Translations under genes and position numbers: made by a program
In this document: positions 38,886 through 51,185 of the stretch, one piece after another
How positions within the stretch are numbered: position 1 is the stretch's first letter
Layout: the number at the start of each line of letters is the position of its first letter
The notes under the pieces: model-generated
Told to the model about the DNA's origin: nothing
The model's database searches: none
Seen by the model: only the letters and a program-made list of their open reading frames with translations
Assembly (NCBI GenBank): GCA_963585895.1
Contig: OY757916.1
Span: 21,537,060-21,601,059, forward strand
Length of the DNA: 64,000 nt
Direction: 5' to 3'
Source: Sepioteuthis lessoniana
Lineage: Eukaryota > Mollusca > Cephalopoda > Myopsida > Loliginidae

Positions 38886-41800
38886 ACAGAACATGACTAA
38901 TTGACTATAGTGTAACAGAACATGTAGCACATCCTTTGAAGCCCCAGCTAAATTGAATATAGTGTTGTTGAACATGGAGTGCAACCTTTGCAGCCCCAGC
39001 AAATTTGACTATAGTGTAACAGAACATGTAGTGCATCCTTTGCAGCCCCAGCTAACTTGACTATAGTGCAACAGAACATGTAGTGCATCCTTTGCAGCCC
39101 CAGCTAACTTGACTATAGTGTAGCAGAATATGTAGTGCATACTTTGCAGCCCCAGCTAACTTGACTATAGAGTAGTTGAACATGTAGTGCATCCTTTGCA
39201 GCCCCAGCTAACTTGACTATAGTGTAGTTGAACATGTCGTGCATCCATTGCAGTCCCAGCAAACTTGACTATAGTGTAACAGAATGTGTAGTGCATCCTT
39301 TGCAGTCCCAGCTAACTTGACTCTAGTGTAACAGAACATGTAGTGCATCCTTTGCAGTCCCAGCTAACTTGACTCTAGTGTAACAGAACATGTAGCACAT
39401 CCTTTGCAGCCCCAGCAAACTTGACTATAGTGTAACAGAACATGTATTGCATCCTTTGCAGTCCCAGCTAACTTGACTCTAGTGTAACAGAACATGTAGG
39501 GCATCCTTTGCAGTCCCAGATAACCTGACTATAGTGTAACAGAACATGTAGTGCATCATTTGCAGTCCCAGCTAACTCGCCTCTAGTCTAACAGGACATG
39601 TAGCACATCCTTTGCAGCCCCAGCAAACTTGACTATAGTGTAACAGAACATGTAGTGCATCCTTTGCAGTCCCAGCTAACTTGACTCTAGTGTAACAGAA
39701 CATGTAGCACATCCTTTGCAGCCCCAGCAAACTTGACTATAGTGTAGCAGAACATGTATTGCAGCCTTTGCAGTCCCAGCAAACTTGACTATCGTGTAAC
39801 AGAACATGTGCATCCTTTGAAGTCCCAGCAAACTTGACTCTAGTGTAACAGAACATGTAGCACATCCTTTGCAGTCCCAGCAAACTTGACTATAGTGTAG
39901 CAGAACATGTAGTACATCCTTTGCAGCTCCAGCAAACTTGACTATAGTGTAACAGAACATTTAGTGCATCCTTTGCAGCCCCAGCAAACTTGACTATAGT
40001 GTAACAGAACATGTAGCACATCTTTTGCAGCCCCAGCAAACTTGACTATTGTGTAACAGAACATGAAGTGCCTCCTTTGCAGCCCCAGCAAACTTGACTA
40101 TAGTGTAACGGACATGTATTGCATCCTTTGCAGTCCCAGCTAACTTGACTCTAGTGTAACAGAACATGTAGCACATCCGTTGCAGCCCCAGCAGACTTGA
40201 CTATAGTGTAACAGAAAATGTAGTGCATCCTTTGCAGTCCCAGCAAACTTGACTATAGTGTAACAGAACATGTAGCACATCCTTTGCAGCCCCAGCTAAC
40301 TTGACTATAGTGTAACAGAACATGTAGCGCATCCTTAGCTGTCCCAGCAAACTTGACTATAATGTAGCAGAACATGTAGTGCATCCTTTGCAGCCCCAGC
40401 TAAATTGACTATAGTGTAACAGATCATGTATTGCATCCTTTGCAGTCCCAGCTAACTTGACTATAGTGTAACAGAACATGTATTGCATCCTTTGCAGCCC
40501 CAGCTAACTTGACTCTAGTGTAGCAGAACATGTATTGCATCCTTTGCAGTCCCAGCAAACTTGACTATAGTGTAGCAGAATATGTAGTGCATCCTTTGCA
40601 GTCCCAGCTAACTTGACTATAGTGTAGCAGAACATGTAGTGCATCCTTTGCAGTCCCAGCTAACTTGACTATAGTGTAGCAGAACATGTAGTGCATCCTT
40701 TGCAGTCCCAGCTAACTTGACTCTAGTGTAACAGAACATGTAGCACATCCTTTGGAACCCCAGCAAACTTGACTATAGTGTAACAGAACATGTAGCACAT
40801 CCTCTGCAACCCCAGCAAACTTGACTATAGTGTAACAGAACATGTATTGCATCCTTTGCAGTCCCAGCTAACTTGACTATAGTGTAGCAGAACATGTAGT
40901 GCAGCCTTTGCAGTCCCAGCAAACTTGACTATAGTGTAACAGAACATTTAGTGCATCCTTTGCAGCCCCAGCAAACTTGACTATAGTGTAACAGAACATG
41001 TAGCACATCTTTTGCAGCCCCAACAAACTTGACTATTGTGTAACAGAACATGAAGTGCCTCCTTTGCAGCCCCAGCAAACTTGACTATAGTGTAACAGAA
41101 CATGTATTGCATCCTTTGCAGTCCCAGCTAACTTGAATCTTGTGTAACAGAACATGTAGCACATCCTTTGCAGCCCCAGCAAACTTGACTATAGTGTAAC
41201 AGAAAATGTAGTGCATCCTTTGCAGCCCCAGCAAACTTGACTATAGTGTAACAGAACATGTAGCACATCCTTTGCAGCCCCAGGTAACTTGACTATAGTG
41301 TAACAGAACATGTAGCGAATCCTTTGCTGTCCCAGCAAACTTGACTATAATGTAGCAGAACATGTAGTGCATCCTTTGCAGCCCCAGCTAATTTGACTAT
41401 AGTGTAACAGAACATGTATTGCATCCTTTGCAGTCCCAGCTAACTTGACTATAGTGTAACAGAACATGTATTGCATCCTTTGAAGTCCCAGCTAACTTGA
41501 CTCTAGTGTAGCAGAACATGTATTGCATCCTTTGCAGTCCCAGCAAACTTGACTATAGTGTAGCAGAATATGTAGTGCATCCTTTGCAGTCCCAGCTAAC
41601 TTGACTATAGTGTAGCAGAACATGTAGTGCATCCTTTGCAGTCCCAGCTAACTTGACTATAGTGTAGCAGAACATGTAGTGCATCCTTTGCAGTCCCAGC
41701 TAACTTGACTCTAGTGTAACAGAACATGTAGCACATCCTTTGGAACCCCAGCAAACTTGACTATAGTGTAACAGAACATGTAGCACATCCTCTGCAGCCC

Positions 41801-44008
41801 CAGTAAACTTGACTATAGTGTAACAGAACATGTATTGCATCCTTTGCAGTCCCAGCTAACTTGACTATAGTGTAACAGAACATGTATTGCTTCCTTTGAT
41901 GTCCCAGCTAACTTGACTCCAGTGTAGCAGAACATGTATTGCATCCTTTGCAGTCCCAGCAAACTTGACTATAGTGTAGCAAAATATGTAGTGCATCCTT
42001 TGCAGTCCCAGCTAACTTGACTATAGTGTAGCAGAACATGTAGTGCATCCTTTGCAGTCCCAGCTAACTTGACTATAGTGTAGCAGAACATGTAGTGCAT
42101 CCTTTGCAGTCCCAGCTAACTTGACTCTAGTGTAACAGAACATGTAGCACATCCTTTGGAACCCCAGCAAACTTGACTATAGTGTAACAGAACATGTAGC
42201 CCATCCTCTGCAGCCCCAGCAAACTTGTCTATAGTGTAACAGAACATGTATTGCATCCTTTGCAGTCCCAGCTAACTTGACTCTAGTGTAGCAGAATATG
42301 TAGTGCATCCTTTGCAGTCCCAGCTAACTTGACTATAGTGTAACAGAACATGTAGCGCATCCTTTGCTGTCCCAGCAAACTTGACTATAGTGTAGCAGAA
42401 CATGTGTTGCATCCTTTGCAGTCCCAGCTAACTTGACTCTAGTGTAACAGAACATGTAGCACATCCTTTGGAACCCCAGCAAACTTGACTATAGTGTAAC
42501 AGAACATGTAGCACATCCTCTGCAACCCCAGAAAACTTGACTATAGTGTAACAGAACATGTATTGCATCCTTTGCAGTCCCAGCTAACTTGACTATTGTG
42601 TAACAGAACATGTCTTGCAGCCTTTGCAGCCCCAGCAAACTTGACTTTAGTGTAACAGAACATGTAGCACATCCTCTGCAGCCCCAGCTAACTTGACTAT
42701 AGTGTAACAGAACATGTAGCGCATCCTTTGCTGTCCCAGCAAACTTGACTATAGTGTAGCAGAACATGTAGTGCATCCTTTGCAGCCCCAGCTAACTTGA
42801 CTATAGTGTAACAGATCATGTATTGCATCCTTTGCAGTCCCAGCAAACTTGACTATAGTGTAACAGAACATGTCTTGCAGCCTTTGCAGCCCCAGCAAAC
42901 TTGACTTTAGTGTAACAGAACATGTAGCACATCCTCTGCAGCCCCAGCTAACTTGACTATAGTGTAACAGAACATGTAGCGCATCCTTTGCTGTCCCAGC
43001 AAACTTGACTATAGTGTAGCAGAACATGTAGTGCATCCTTTGCAGCCCCAGCTAACTTGACTATAGTGTAACAGAACATGTATTGCATCCTTTGCAGTCC
43101 CAGCAAACTTGACTATAGTGTAACAGAACATGTAGTGCATCCTTTGCAGTCCCAGCTAACTTGACTCTAGTGTAGCAGAACATGTATTGCATCCTTTGCA
43201 GTCCCAGCAAACTTGACTATAGTGTAGCAGAATATGTAGTGCATCCTTTGCAGTCCCAGCTAACTTGACTATAGTGTAGCAGAACATGTAGTGCATCCTT
43301 TGCAGCCCCAGCAAACCTGACTATAGTGTAACAGAACATATAGTGCATCCTTTGCAGTCCCAGCTAACTCGAATATAGTTTAACAGAACATGTAGCACAT
43401 CCTTTGCAGCCCCAGCAAACTTGACTATAGTGTAACAGAACATGTGCATCCTTTGAAGTCCCAGCTAACTTGACTCTAGTGTAACAGAACATGTAGCACA
43501 TCCTTTGCAGTCCCAGCAAACTTGACTATAGTGTAACAGAACATGTAGTGCATCCTTTGCAGCTCCAGCAAACTTGACTATAGTGTAACAGAACATGTAG
43601 TGCATCCTTTGCAGGCCCAGCAAACCTGACCATAGTGTAGCAGAACATGTGTTGCTTCTTTTGCAGCCCCAGCAAACTTGACTGTAGTGAAGCAGAACAT
43701 GTATTGCAGCCTTTGCAGTCCCAGCTAACTTGACTATAGTGTAATTGAACATGTAGTGCATCCTTTGCGGTCCCAGCAAACTTGACTATGGCGTTGTTGC
43801 ACATGGAGTTTATCTTTTGCAGCCCCAGCTAACTTGACTATAGTGTAGCAGAACATGTAGTGCATCCTTTGCAGTCCCAGCTAACTTGACTATAGTGTAA
43901 CAGAACATTTAGTGCATCCTTTGCAGCCCCAGCTAGCTTGACTATAGTGTTGTTGAACATGTAGTACATCCTTTGCAGTCCCAGCAAACTTGACTATAGT
44001 GTAGCAGA
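38868..44008. repeat. 52-bp satellite array, about 99 units
   Basis: Head-to-tail 52-bp units reading cagccccagctaacttgact, atagtgtaacagaacatgta, gtgcatcctttg. Variants alternate (agtcccagc/gccccagc, taac/aaac, gtaac/gtagc, gtgcat/gcacat) and define longer periods: blocks repeat at 19 units (ttagtgcatc at 39961 and 40948; tatgtag at 40581 and 41569), 8 units (41569 and 41985) and 5 units (two copies 260 bp apart near 42613 and 42873). All protein-like frames on the minus strand follow from the repeat. Confidence 0.98.
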
Positions 44009-44900
44009 GTTATGTGTGGTATATATTGCAATAGCTGTATTTAAGATATTTTTGTACTTTTGCGTATGTGTCAAAAGCGTAATTATTATCAAAAAAGAAA
44101 TAACCATATTTTTCTATCAACCATACAATAATGGGAATAAAGTTAGGAGGATCAACTCTGATGAAGTGGTTCTGAGTTTTCAAGCCAAAACTTTCGATCG
44201 AGCCATACACTAACTGAAACCCTTTAATACGTCAATTCAACCAAACTCAGACTGGATAGGGTTAATGAATCACACTTACTTACCCTATTTCCTTGTCATA
44301 ATCGTCTGCTATTCTCATCGGAGACTGGAAGATAGCCAATAATATTTTCTTTTATAGGCATATATTTTTTTCGGATAAAAATGCTCGAAAAAAAGAGGTT
44401 CAGTTTTACCCCACAGTAACAGTTAGGAAACATTTTTTGGTCCACGTGATTTGAATAAAATGGAGCCCCCCAACTTTACGAAAAATTATCCAGTTTACTT
44501 TGAAAATACCTACGACGTATATCTACTTGAAAAACTATGATATTTCAAAATTGGTAGAGAAGGAAATAATCAGCATTTGGAAAGCAGTGAACCGACAATT
44601 GCTTTTATTAATGGAATATTAGAAATTATATAAGGTTCTGTTTGTTAATCATTCAGCCACTTCGTCTGCCACGACACAAGGTGAATAGACTGTTTCAAGA
44701 TAGCCAAACAGATTAGCAGAAAATTTGTTGCTGTAACCAAAATGAAATGAATTGAGAAACACCTGGAGAAATAATTTGTTGTTTATTCATATGACTGTAA
44801 AATCCCTGTTTTAAGGTGTGATGACTTTACTGTAAAATGCAATAAAGAAAATTACTAAACAAGACACAAAGTTGGCACTTGTCGTTTTAACAAGAACGTA
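44009..44900. other. Unassigned segment
   Basis: AT-rich unique-looking sequence. Frames are under 70 codons and overlap on both strands. No family recognised. Confidence 0.5.
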
Positions 44901-44904
44901 ATAC

Positions 44905-45142
44905 TGTAATATAATGGCCGAGGGATTTCGTTTTATACCTTTGGGTTTAGTTAGGCTGAGAACCTTTCAATTCAATGCATGGGTTACTTAGGTGCAACAT
45001 CAACGGAGGTGTTCACGCGAGTGCGCGCGGAGCGGACGTGTCACTCAGAGGTGTCACAATAGCCGAGATAGGAAACGGGGCTAGGGAGTGCGAATGACGT
45101 CACGCACTGGAGGATTTGGGGGATTTTGAAGAAAGTCAGTAG
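44905..45142 (+). mobile_element. LTR 3, 5' half only
   Basis: tgtaatataatggccgaggg through tgacgtcacgcactgg (CRE at 45095-45102) to gaagaaagtcagtagagttc. The second half of the LTR, with the aataaa, is absent. It is a truncated relative of the four complete LTRs. Confidence 0.8.
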
Positions 45143-45431
45143 AGTTCGCATATCCGTATCATGGGTATGGTACAATACTAATTCCATGGTTTTTTTTTTT
45201 TTTTTGTTTGATTTGAACCAATGTCCTCATTTTAAAACTTTAAATTGATTGATAAATATAAATTTAGTTCTGATAGTTTTTGATTTTTCTGATAAATAAT
45301 ACTGTGATACTTTCGTTAATATTTGTCATTTTGTTACATCTGTTGTTAAACGTATAAAGTTTTCGAAATGTAAGATTCCCATTGAAGAAAGGGAATATTT
45401 AAAAGATCAATGAGAAAAAAAAAAGAAAAAC

Positions 45432-45743
45432 AGTGCAAAACGCGGTGTCCACTTTGGACCTATTGACAAAGATGCTGTCAAAAAAAAAAATGCAACCGAA
45501 ACTGAGAGATTAAACAGAGAGATTGAAAGACAGCAACAAGATTCTTCACATATTGACTCTACATCCGATATTTTTCCACAGACGTCTTCCAGTGAAGAGA
45601 CAACTGATGATAATTTTGAGCCTAAGAGACAGTCGAAGGGAAATTTACAGTTTTTGTTTAAAGTCCATTCATGGCCTATGGAACGTATTTGGGGTGACTT
45701 TCCTTCAAGCTTCGGGGCATGCTTTGCTAATGGCTTTCTATGA
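45432..45743 (+). pseudogene. Unrecognised protein remnant, part 1
   Basis: An open stretch of 103 codons with no methionine start, beginning SAKRGVHFGPIDKDAVKKKN, then ETERLNREIERQQQD, a serine-rich acidic piece (IDSTSDIFPQTSSSEETTDD) and HSWPMERIWGDFPSSFGA, then a stop. The charged N-terminal part looks like a coiled coil or nuclear-localised tail. I do not recognise the family. Its composition is far more protein-like than other frames in the window. With the pieces below it may be a decayed transposon-encoded or retrocopied protein. Confidence 0.4.
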
Positions 45744-46215
45744 GACCAACGACATATAGGTCTTTTTCATCCTAGCGTTAATTTAAAAGAAATTATCATT
45801 GATAGATCAAAAATAGATAAGGAAAAGTAAGAGCAAAAATAACCAATCATCAGACGCATGCCCAGAGCTATGAAAATCTTATCTACATTAGTGTTGATTG
45901 CTGAGTTGATTAGGAAACTTAGCAGTACAAGAACGTTACAAAGGAAAATGGCGAAAAAAAAACTTAAGAAAAGCCAAAAACCTTAGTATCATTTAACTTT
46001 TATCAGAGAGATGAACATTAAAAGCTGATATCTCACCCACCTAGTCATTCTTAAAATTGGTGCAACTTGTCCTGTTATAGCAGACGTTTTTTTTTGCTGT
46101 TCTAGACTTCAACAGCGTGAATACTGTTAAGACAGTTCCTGCCAACAATACCGGTACAAACACTGATTGTGAGGCAAGACTTGTTACATCTCCGGAGGAA
46201 AAATAAACTTAAAAG

Positions 46216-46469
46216 GAAGTGGTATACTATTAATTGTTATTTTTCATCAAAATGAACTTCCCTTTAGAGCTATTTATAAGTCCAGGGATGGAAATATAAG
46301 AAGCCCTACTACTTTTACAGGTCCTCTAAGGAAAATTTGTGGAAGTGATTACCAGGATTTACCCCCGGTAGAATTTGCCATTATCAGTGGGCCTCTGGAT
46401 AATTTACATATTACTGTAAAAGCGACTACTTTTAGATTATGCAGTAGAAATTTCTCGAGGGAAACTTAA
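46216..46469 (+). pseudogene. Unrecognised protein remnant, part 2
   Basis: An 84-codon open stretch containing FHQNELPFRAIYKSRDGNIR, TTFTGPLRKICGSDYQDLPP and VEFAIISGPLDNLHITVKAT, ending TAA at 46469. No start codon, so an internal piece. Codon pattern and residue mix are protein-like, and stops flank it on both sides. Confidence 0.4.
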
Positions 46470-46484
46470 CCCTAGGTTTGTTGC

Positions 46485-46660
46485 ATGGATAATTGGCCCT
46501 CTGAATCAATCCAGATGGCTAATTTTATCAGGTTAATGTGCTTATGGATCAGAGGTGCCTATCCACCAGAATTCTTTGATAAACTGTTCAACCTTGTAAA
46601 ATTCATAGTAAGTAAATTCATTGAAGTATATGCAGTTAGTTGGTTTGAAATTAAAAGGGT
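46485..46660 (+). pseudogene. Unrecognised protein remnant, part 3
   Basis: Continues part 2 after a frameshift: RFVAWIIGPLNQSRW in one frame, then IRLMCLWIRGAYPPEFFDKL, FNLVKFIVSKFIEVYAVSWF in the next. It is then cut by an antisense family D element whose tail starts at about 46660. Confidence 0.4.
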
Positions 46661-47340
46661 TGGTTGTTTGGTTGTTTGGTTGGTTTTATGGCATATCAGT
46701 CTTTGTGGGTTATTTAACGCCAAATCCATTTTCATGCAAATAGTTCTATTTTAAAGGATTCAGTTTAGCATAAGTACACATTTTAATTGTCAAAAGATAT
46801 TTCTATTTCAAGCTATTCAGTTTATTCAAACAGTTCTAATTCAGCTGATTCAGTTTAGTATAAGTATAGATTTTGTTTACACACAGTTAAATGTCAAAAC
46901 AGTTCTATATTAAACAATTCAGTTTAGTGTAAGTAGAGTTTCAATGTCAAAACAGTTCCATTTCAAACAATTCAGTTTAGCATAAGTATGCACTTTAATT
47001 GTAAGTACAGTGTAATTATCAAAAATATTTCTATTTTAAGCTATTCAGTTTAGTCAAACAGTTCTAATTCAAACAATTCAGTTTAGCATACGTATACAGT
47101 TAGTTCTATTTAACTCATAGATAGGGCTCTATCAGGCACTACCGTTCCGAATCAGAGTGGACTTTAAAGCAATGGCAATGAAGAGGTGCTCTGCATTCCC
47201 CAAACCCCCAGTATCACTGGAACTTCACCATCAGATTGTTTAGTGTCATATCCAGGATACTCATTGGGAGGGTCTTACCCTTCTCCAGAGGTGCAGTCTG
47301 TGTATTTTACAGCCCCAACTGACAAGGCAAAGATTAAAAG
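46660..47340 (-). mobile_element. Family D copy, antisense, with expanded internal repeats
   Basis: Antisense tail (ttttatggcatatcagtct, gttatttaacgcc), then about five internal modules (each with caattcagtttagcataag or a variant) and the full body to gtattttacagccccaactg. Module number is higher than in D copies at 14715 or 32656. Confidence 0.85.
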
Positions 47341-47379
47341 GGATAATAAATTCTATAACCAATAACTGTTTACCTTCAA

Positions 47380-47545
47380 AATGATTGTGAGATTAAAGCA
47401 ACAAATGACCGATATTCAGAATGTTGCATTAAAGAATTTACGACACGATGTTTTTGCTTTGCTTCTAGAAAATATTCTTTTCTAAAATTTGAAGTCAATT
47501 GAATTGGAGGTGATGAAAGAGGCTGTAAAGAATCTATCCATTAGG
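47380..47545 (+). pseudogene. Unrecognised protein remnant, part 4
   Basis: Codes for KMIVRLKQQMTDIQNVALKN, LRHDVFALLLENILF, a stop, then LKSIELEVMKEAVKNLSIR and a GT that could be a splice donor (aggtaagtt). The alpha-helical look continues part 3 across the D insertion. Confidence 0.4.
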
Positions 47546-47689
47546 TAAGTTAACATTTATTCATACTTGATTAATTATGTAAATTTGTTAGAATAATTTG
47601 AAAATTTACATCACAAAAATATAACCAATAGAGGTAAATTTTCCAATAAAAATATTTTCTTTTGTTTCTGAAATAACAAGCCACCAAAG

Positions 47690-47993
47690 AAGAGATTTTT
47701 TGAACTTTGAAGCTACACACTGTTCAAATTTGATTAACCTCACACAAAGTGGAATTTATGAGCTTGTGTTTGCAAAAAAGATTTTCAACTAATAAATTCC
47801 AAGAGTCGTTAAAGAATGGAACTATATTAGCTGTTTCTAATTTACCTGCATATTTACACTGTATATAAATAACAATAAAATTGACAAGGGATGCTTTAGA
47901 AATTGTAGATGGACAAGAAACAAGACAAATTCTTCCTAAATCATTGTACCATCAAATAAAACCTGCATTTACTTCAAAAGGAAATGATACAGG

Positions 47994-48000
<7 letters not shown>
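47690..48000 (+). pseudogene. Unrecognised protein remnant, part 5
   Basis: Broken frames with PPKKRFFE, FQESLKNGTILAVSNLPAYL and TRDALEIVDGQETRQILPKS, LYHQIKPAFTSKG. It starts soon after an aaataacaag stretch and stops at a TA run. Together with parts 1-4 this marks a gene-sized relic of about 2.5 kb on the plus strand. Confidence 0.35.
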
Positions 48001-48060
<60 letters not shown>

Positions 48061-48130
48061 TCATGTCGTGCTGGTAGGGATATCCGTGCTGCTGCTGCTG
48101 TTGCTTCTGCTGCTGCTGATGATGATATTG
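48000..48130. repeat. (TA)n run with LINE-end scrap and GCT repeats
   Basis: (TA)29 at 48000-48058. Then tcatcatgtcgtgctgg (minus-strand LINE-alpha end) fuses to agggatatccgtgctg (plus-strand LINE-alpha end) and a (GCT)-like run. Confidence 0.8.
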
Positions 48131-48224
48131 TTTAAAAATCTTATTCAGTGATTTGACTTTTTTGTAATCGTTTATAATTTTTACAGTTATCGTTTAATGA
48201 ATGCAAAAAAAAATGTTATATTTT

Positions 48225-48930
48225 GGTTGTGAGACTCTAGTTCAGGAGTTTGGGGGGATAGAGTCTTCATTCATTACCAGGAACACTAGCTTAGAGTCTA
48301 ACTACCGGTTATAGACTCATCAATGGGTCAAATAGAACTATTTACCATACGTGAAACCATTTAACTATGTGCAAACAAATAATTAATATAAAAAAATCAT
48401 TGGTATTATATAGCAATACTTGGACCTATTTAAAGATGTGAAAATTAACAAATAATATTGAATAGAATTATTAATGTTATATATAAAAACTAGCAATACT
48501 TGAAACCATTTGAAGATGTTTAAACAAGCATTTAGTATTTTATAAGATAGGAATAACTAATGTTGAATAAAAATACTTTAATTCATTTGACTGAGGGCAA
48601 ATCGAATTATTAGTGTTAGATATCAATACTTGAAACCATTTAACTATATGCAAACAATAAATAGCAATACTTGAAACTATTTAACTGTGCGCAAACAATA
48701 AATAGAAATACTTGAAACCACTTGAGAGGGTTCTAACATTAGCTGTAGCTTGTTTGAAAATAAAATTATTTATAGAATATTCGCTTGAACATCTATCTAT
48801 CTATCTTATTCTGTTCGTTCGTTTGATCGTATCTATCTATCTCAATCTCTTCATATCTATCTATCTATCTATCAATCTATCAACAAGATTTGGCTTTAAA
48901 TAACCATCAATGATTGATATACCCAAATCT
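48225..48930 (+). mobile_element. Family D copy, sense, with expanded modules and (ATCT)n
   Basis: A worn body (ttcattaccaggaacactag) is followed by at least six internal modules (atacttgaaaccatttaac and variants), then (ATCT)n at 48788-48882 and the tail ggctttaaataacc, ttgatataccc. Modules appear to have multiplied in place. Confidence 0.75.
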
Positions 48931-49089
48931 TACAATTCAGATAAATTATTATATCTAGTACAAAAGATAATTTATCTGAATTTATTTTTGAAACGGTAAA
49001 AACTTTTGATCAGTTTGAACGAAAAAAACCTGCATAAATTATGTATTTCTGAACATTTTTGTTGACGATATTTAAAAACTAAACACCCC

Positions 49090-49645
49090 CAAATTGGTGA
49101 GGTTTATTTTTAAGGTATATCAACCCTTTATGGTTATCAAATGCCGAATTCTGTTTTTAATCATATATTTGATATATATGATTTGTAAACACGGAGATAT
49201 ACGTAATTAAATGATCAAACAATTCTGTTTCTAACAATTTGATTTAGTATAAATCAACAAAGTAAAAAATGTTCCTATATATCGCATATATAGTTGCTAT
49301 ATATCACAAGCAATTCAATTAAACATCAGCCATTTGTTTATACACAGTTAAATGATCAAACAGTTCTATTTCAAACAATTCAATTCAACATAAGTCATTT
49401 GTTTGGACACAGTTTAAATGTCAAAGAGTTTTATTTGACCCATAGATATGACCTTTTGGTGATACCACACCTGGTCAGAGTGGACGGGGGAACAATGGCA
49501 ATAAAGGGGTACTCCGCATTCCTCAAAGCTCTTGCATCACTGGAGCCTCACACTAAGATTGATGTCATAACAGAACATTCGTTTGGAGTCTTACCCTCTA
49601 CAGAAAAGCAGTTGGGGTATTCTACATCCCAAGTCGAGTAGGAAG
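49090..49645 (-). mobile_element. Family D copy, antisense, complete
   Basis: Tail (aaggtatatcaaccc), several modules, and the body gagtggacggggg-type block, ggggtactccgcattcctca to gtattctacatcccaagtc. A 115-codon plus-strand frame inside is an artefact of the repeat. Confidence 0.85.
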
Positions 49646-49749
49646 CAACAATTGGTAAAAGCTAAAAATATAATTTTTACGGTCAATTCTATCCAGCTTT
49701 TGGATCGAGTTTATTGTTGATTTTCTTTAAAAAGTGAAAGATCAACATG

Positions 49750-50298
49750 TGTAACGTAATGGCCAAGAGATTTCGGTTCATGCCTTTGAGTTTAGTTAGG
49801 CTGAGAACCTTTCGGCTCAGCACATGGGTTAGTTAGGTGCAAACATTGATGCAGGTGTTAACACGGGCGGTCGCAGGCGGACGGAGGTGTCACTCAGAGA
49901 TGTCACAATAGTCCGAGATGAAACGGGTGACGGAGTGCGAGTGACGTCACGCACCGGAAGTGTGCAGAGGTTTGTGGAGAATTGAAAGAAAGTTAGGGGA
50001 GTTGGAATTAGACGCCGGACGGAGACGGTCGACTTTTGGGCTAGCAGTGGCGAGACGATTTTGCGCGCCATGGGTGCCGCATAAGATAGGGGCCAAATGA
50101 ATAAGACGGCATAGAGAGATTGTGTCTCTCCTCCTTATGTCAAAACCTTTAACTCAAAGTTAATAAAAAGGTTTCGTACCTGAACAAGAAGCCGTTAAGT
50201 GTTTTTGATTTTCGAGATTCATATGTTCTTTATATGTTCTATCGTTATGAACATTATATGTCTATTTCGCACATGGTGTTAATTGTGGATATAGTACA
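49750..50298 (+). mobile_element. Solo LTR 4 with TG...CA ends
   Basis: 549 bp from tgtaacgtaatggccaagag to attgtggatatagtaca. The target duplication is catg (49746-49749 and 50299-50302). TGACGTCA is at 49942-49949, with ccggaag just after. The late part has gttaataaaaaggtttcg. The cleanest LTR of the five. Confidence 0.92.
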
Positions 50299-50302
50299 CA
50301 TG

Positions 50303-50809
50303 CCTTACTGTGACAGATGCGTCGGTTTTAAAGTTTCTACGTACTTAATGTTTATTTTTATTCAAATGTTTTTTTCATAATGCCGTATAATTTTGTCAGC
50401 TAGGTTTCTTTACAATGTTTTTGGTATTTAGATTAAATTGAGGTAATCAAGACCGAGGTAACTTGATTTTGTACCTTGTACCAAGAGTGCTTTTGATAAT
50501 TTCAGAAACCTTTCTTGTCCCCTTTTCATCCATCTTTTTTTGTTTCTTTTTTTATTTTATAGACGCTTTCTTTACTGAAATCCTTATTTTTCTTTCTTTT
50601 TTTTAATTACCTTTTCGTATCTTTTTCTATTATCTTTTTCTCTCCTCTTTATATTTTCTTTTTATTCTTTTAACCTTTTGAACCAAGAATTTTTCAAAAG
50701 ATGCGGTCATCACAACTGTCACATCAATCAAGCTACTTCGCTCTGGGAAATGTTGGGAAGATTTGTAATTTATGATAAATATTGACGTATACACACGCAG
50801 ACACACACA

Positions 50810-50847
<38 letters not shown>

Positions 50848-51180
50848 GCAAATGTTGATTTCTCCGACGATATTTTTCGTGTTTAACATAAAGGGTGGCT
50901 GATTACATGAAAACTATTTTTATAACGTGGGAAAATTGTGTGTGAATCAAAATTATTATCGCCTTGAAAACTATTTGTCCCGTCGAATGCAAATTTTGTT
51001 TTTATGTTTTTATCTCCCATGATAAAGATGCAAACACAGATGACCTAGTTCTTCTTTTAAATAAACCAGCTCAGGCCAAATCCCGGCTCATAATCTGGAG
51101 CAGGTAACATGAGGTATCAGTCTCTACGTTAACTCAGAGTTCATTCATTTTAATCAAAATACTACAATCTCTTCACTAAA
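50303..51180. other. Unassigned, pyrimidine-rich, short TA run
   Basis: T/C-rich 50500-50700; (TA)n at 50813-50843. No gene recognised. Confidence 0.5.
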
Positions 51181-51185
51181 TAAGT

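Noticed and set aside
39676..43804. Several minus-strand frames of 60-104 codons that look like a cysteine-rich repeat protein
   Set aside because: A 52-bp unit gives a 52-residue period across three units. The frames follow from the satellite, have no promoter or start context, and break at unit variants.
49294..49641. A 115-codon plus-strand frame
   Set aside because: It lies wholly in an antisense family D element; similar frames appear in other D copies by chance.
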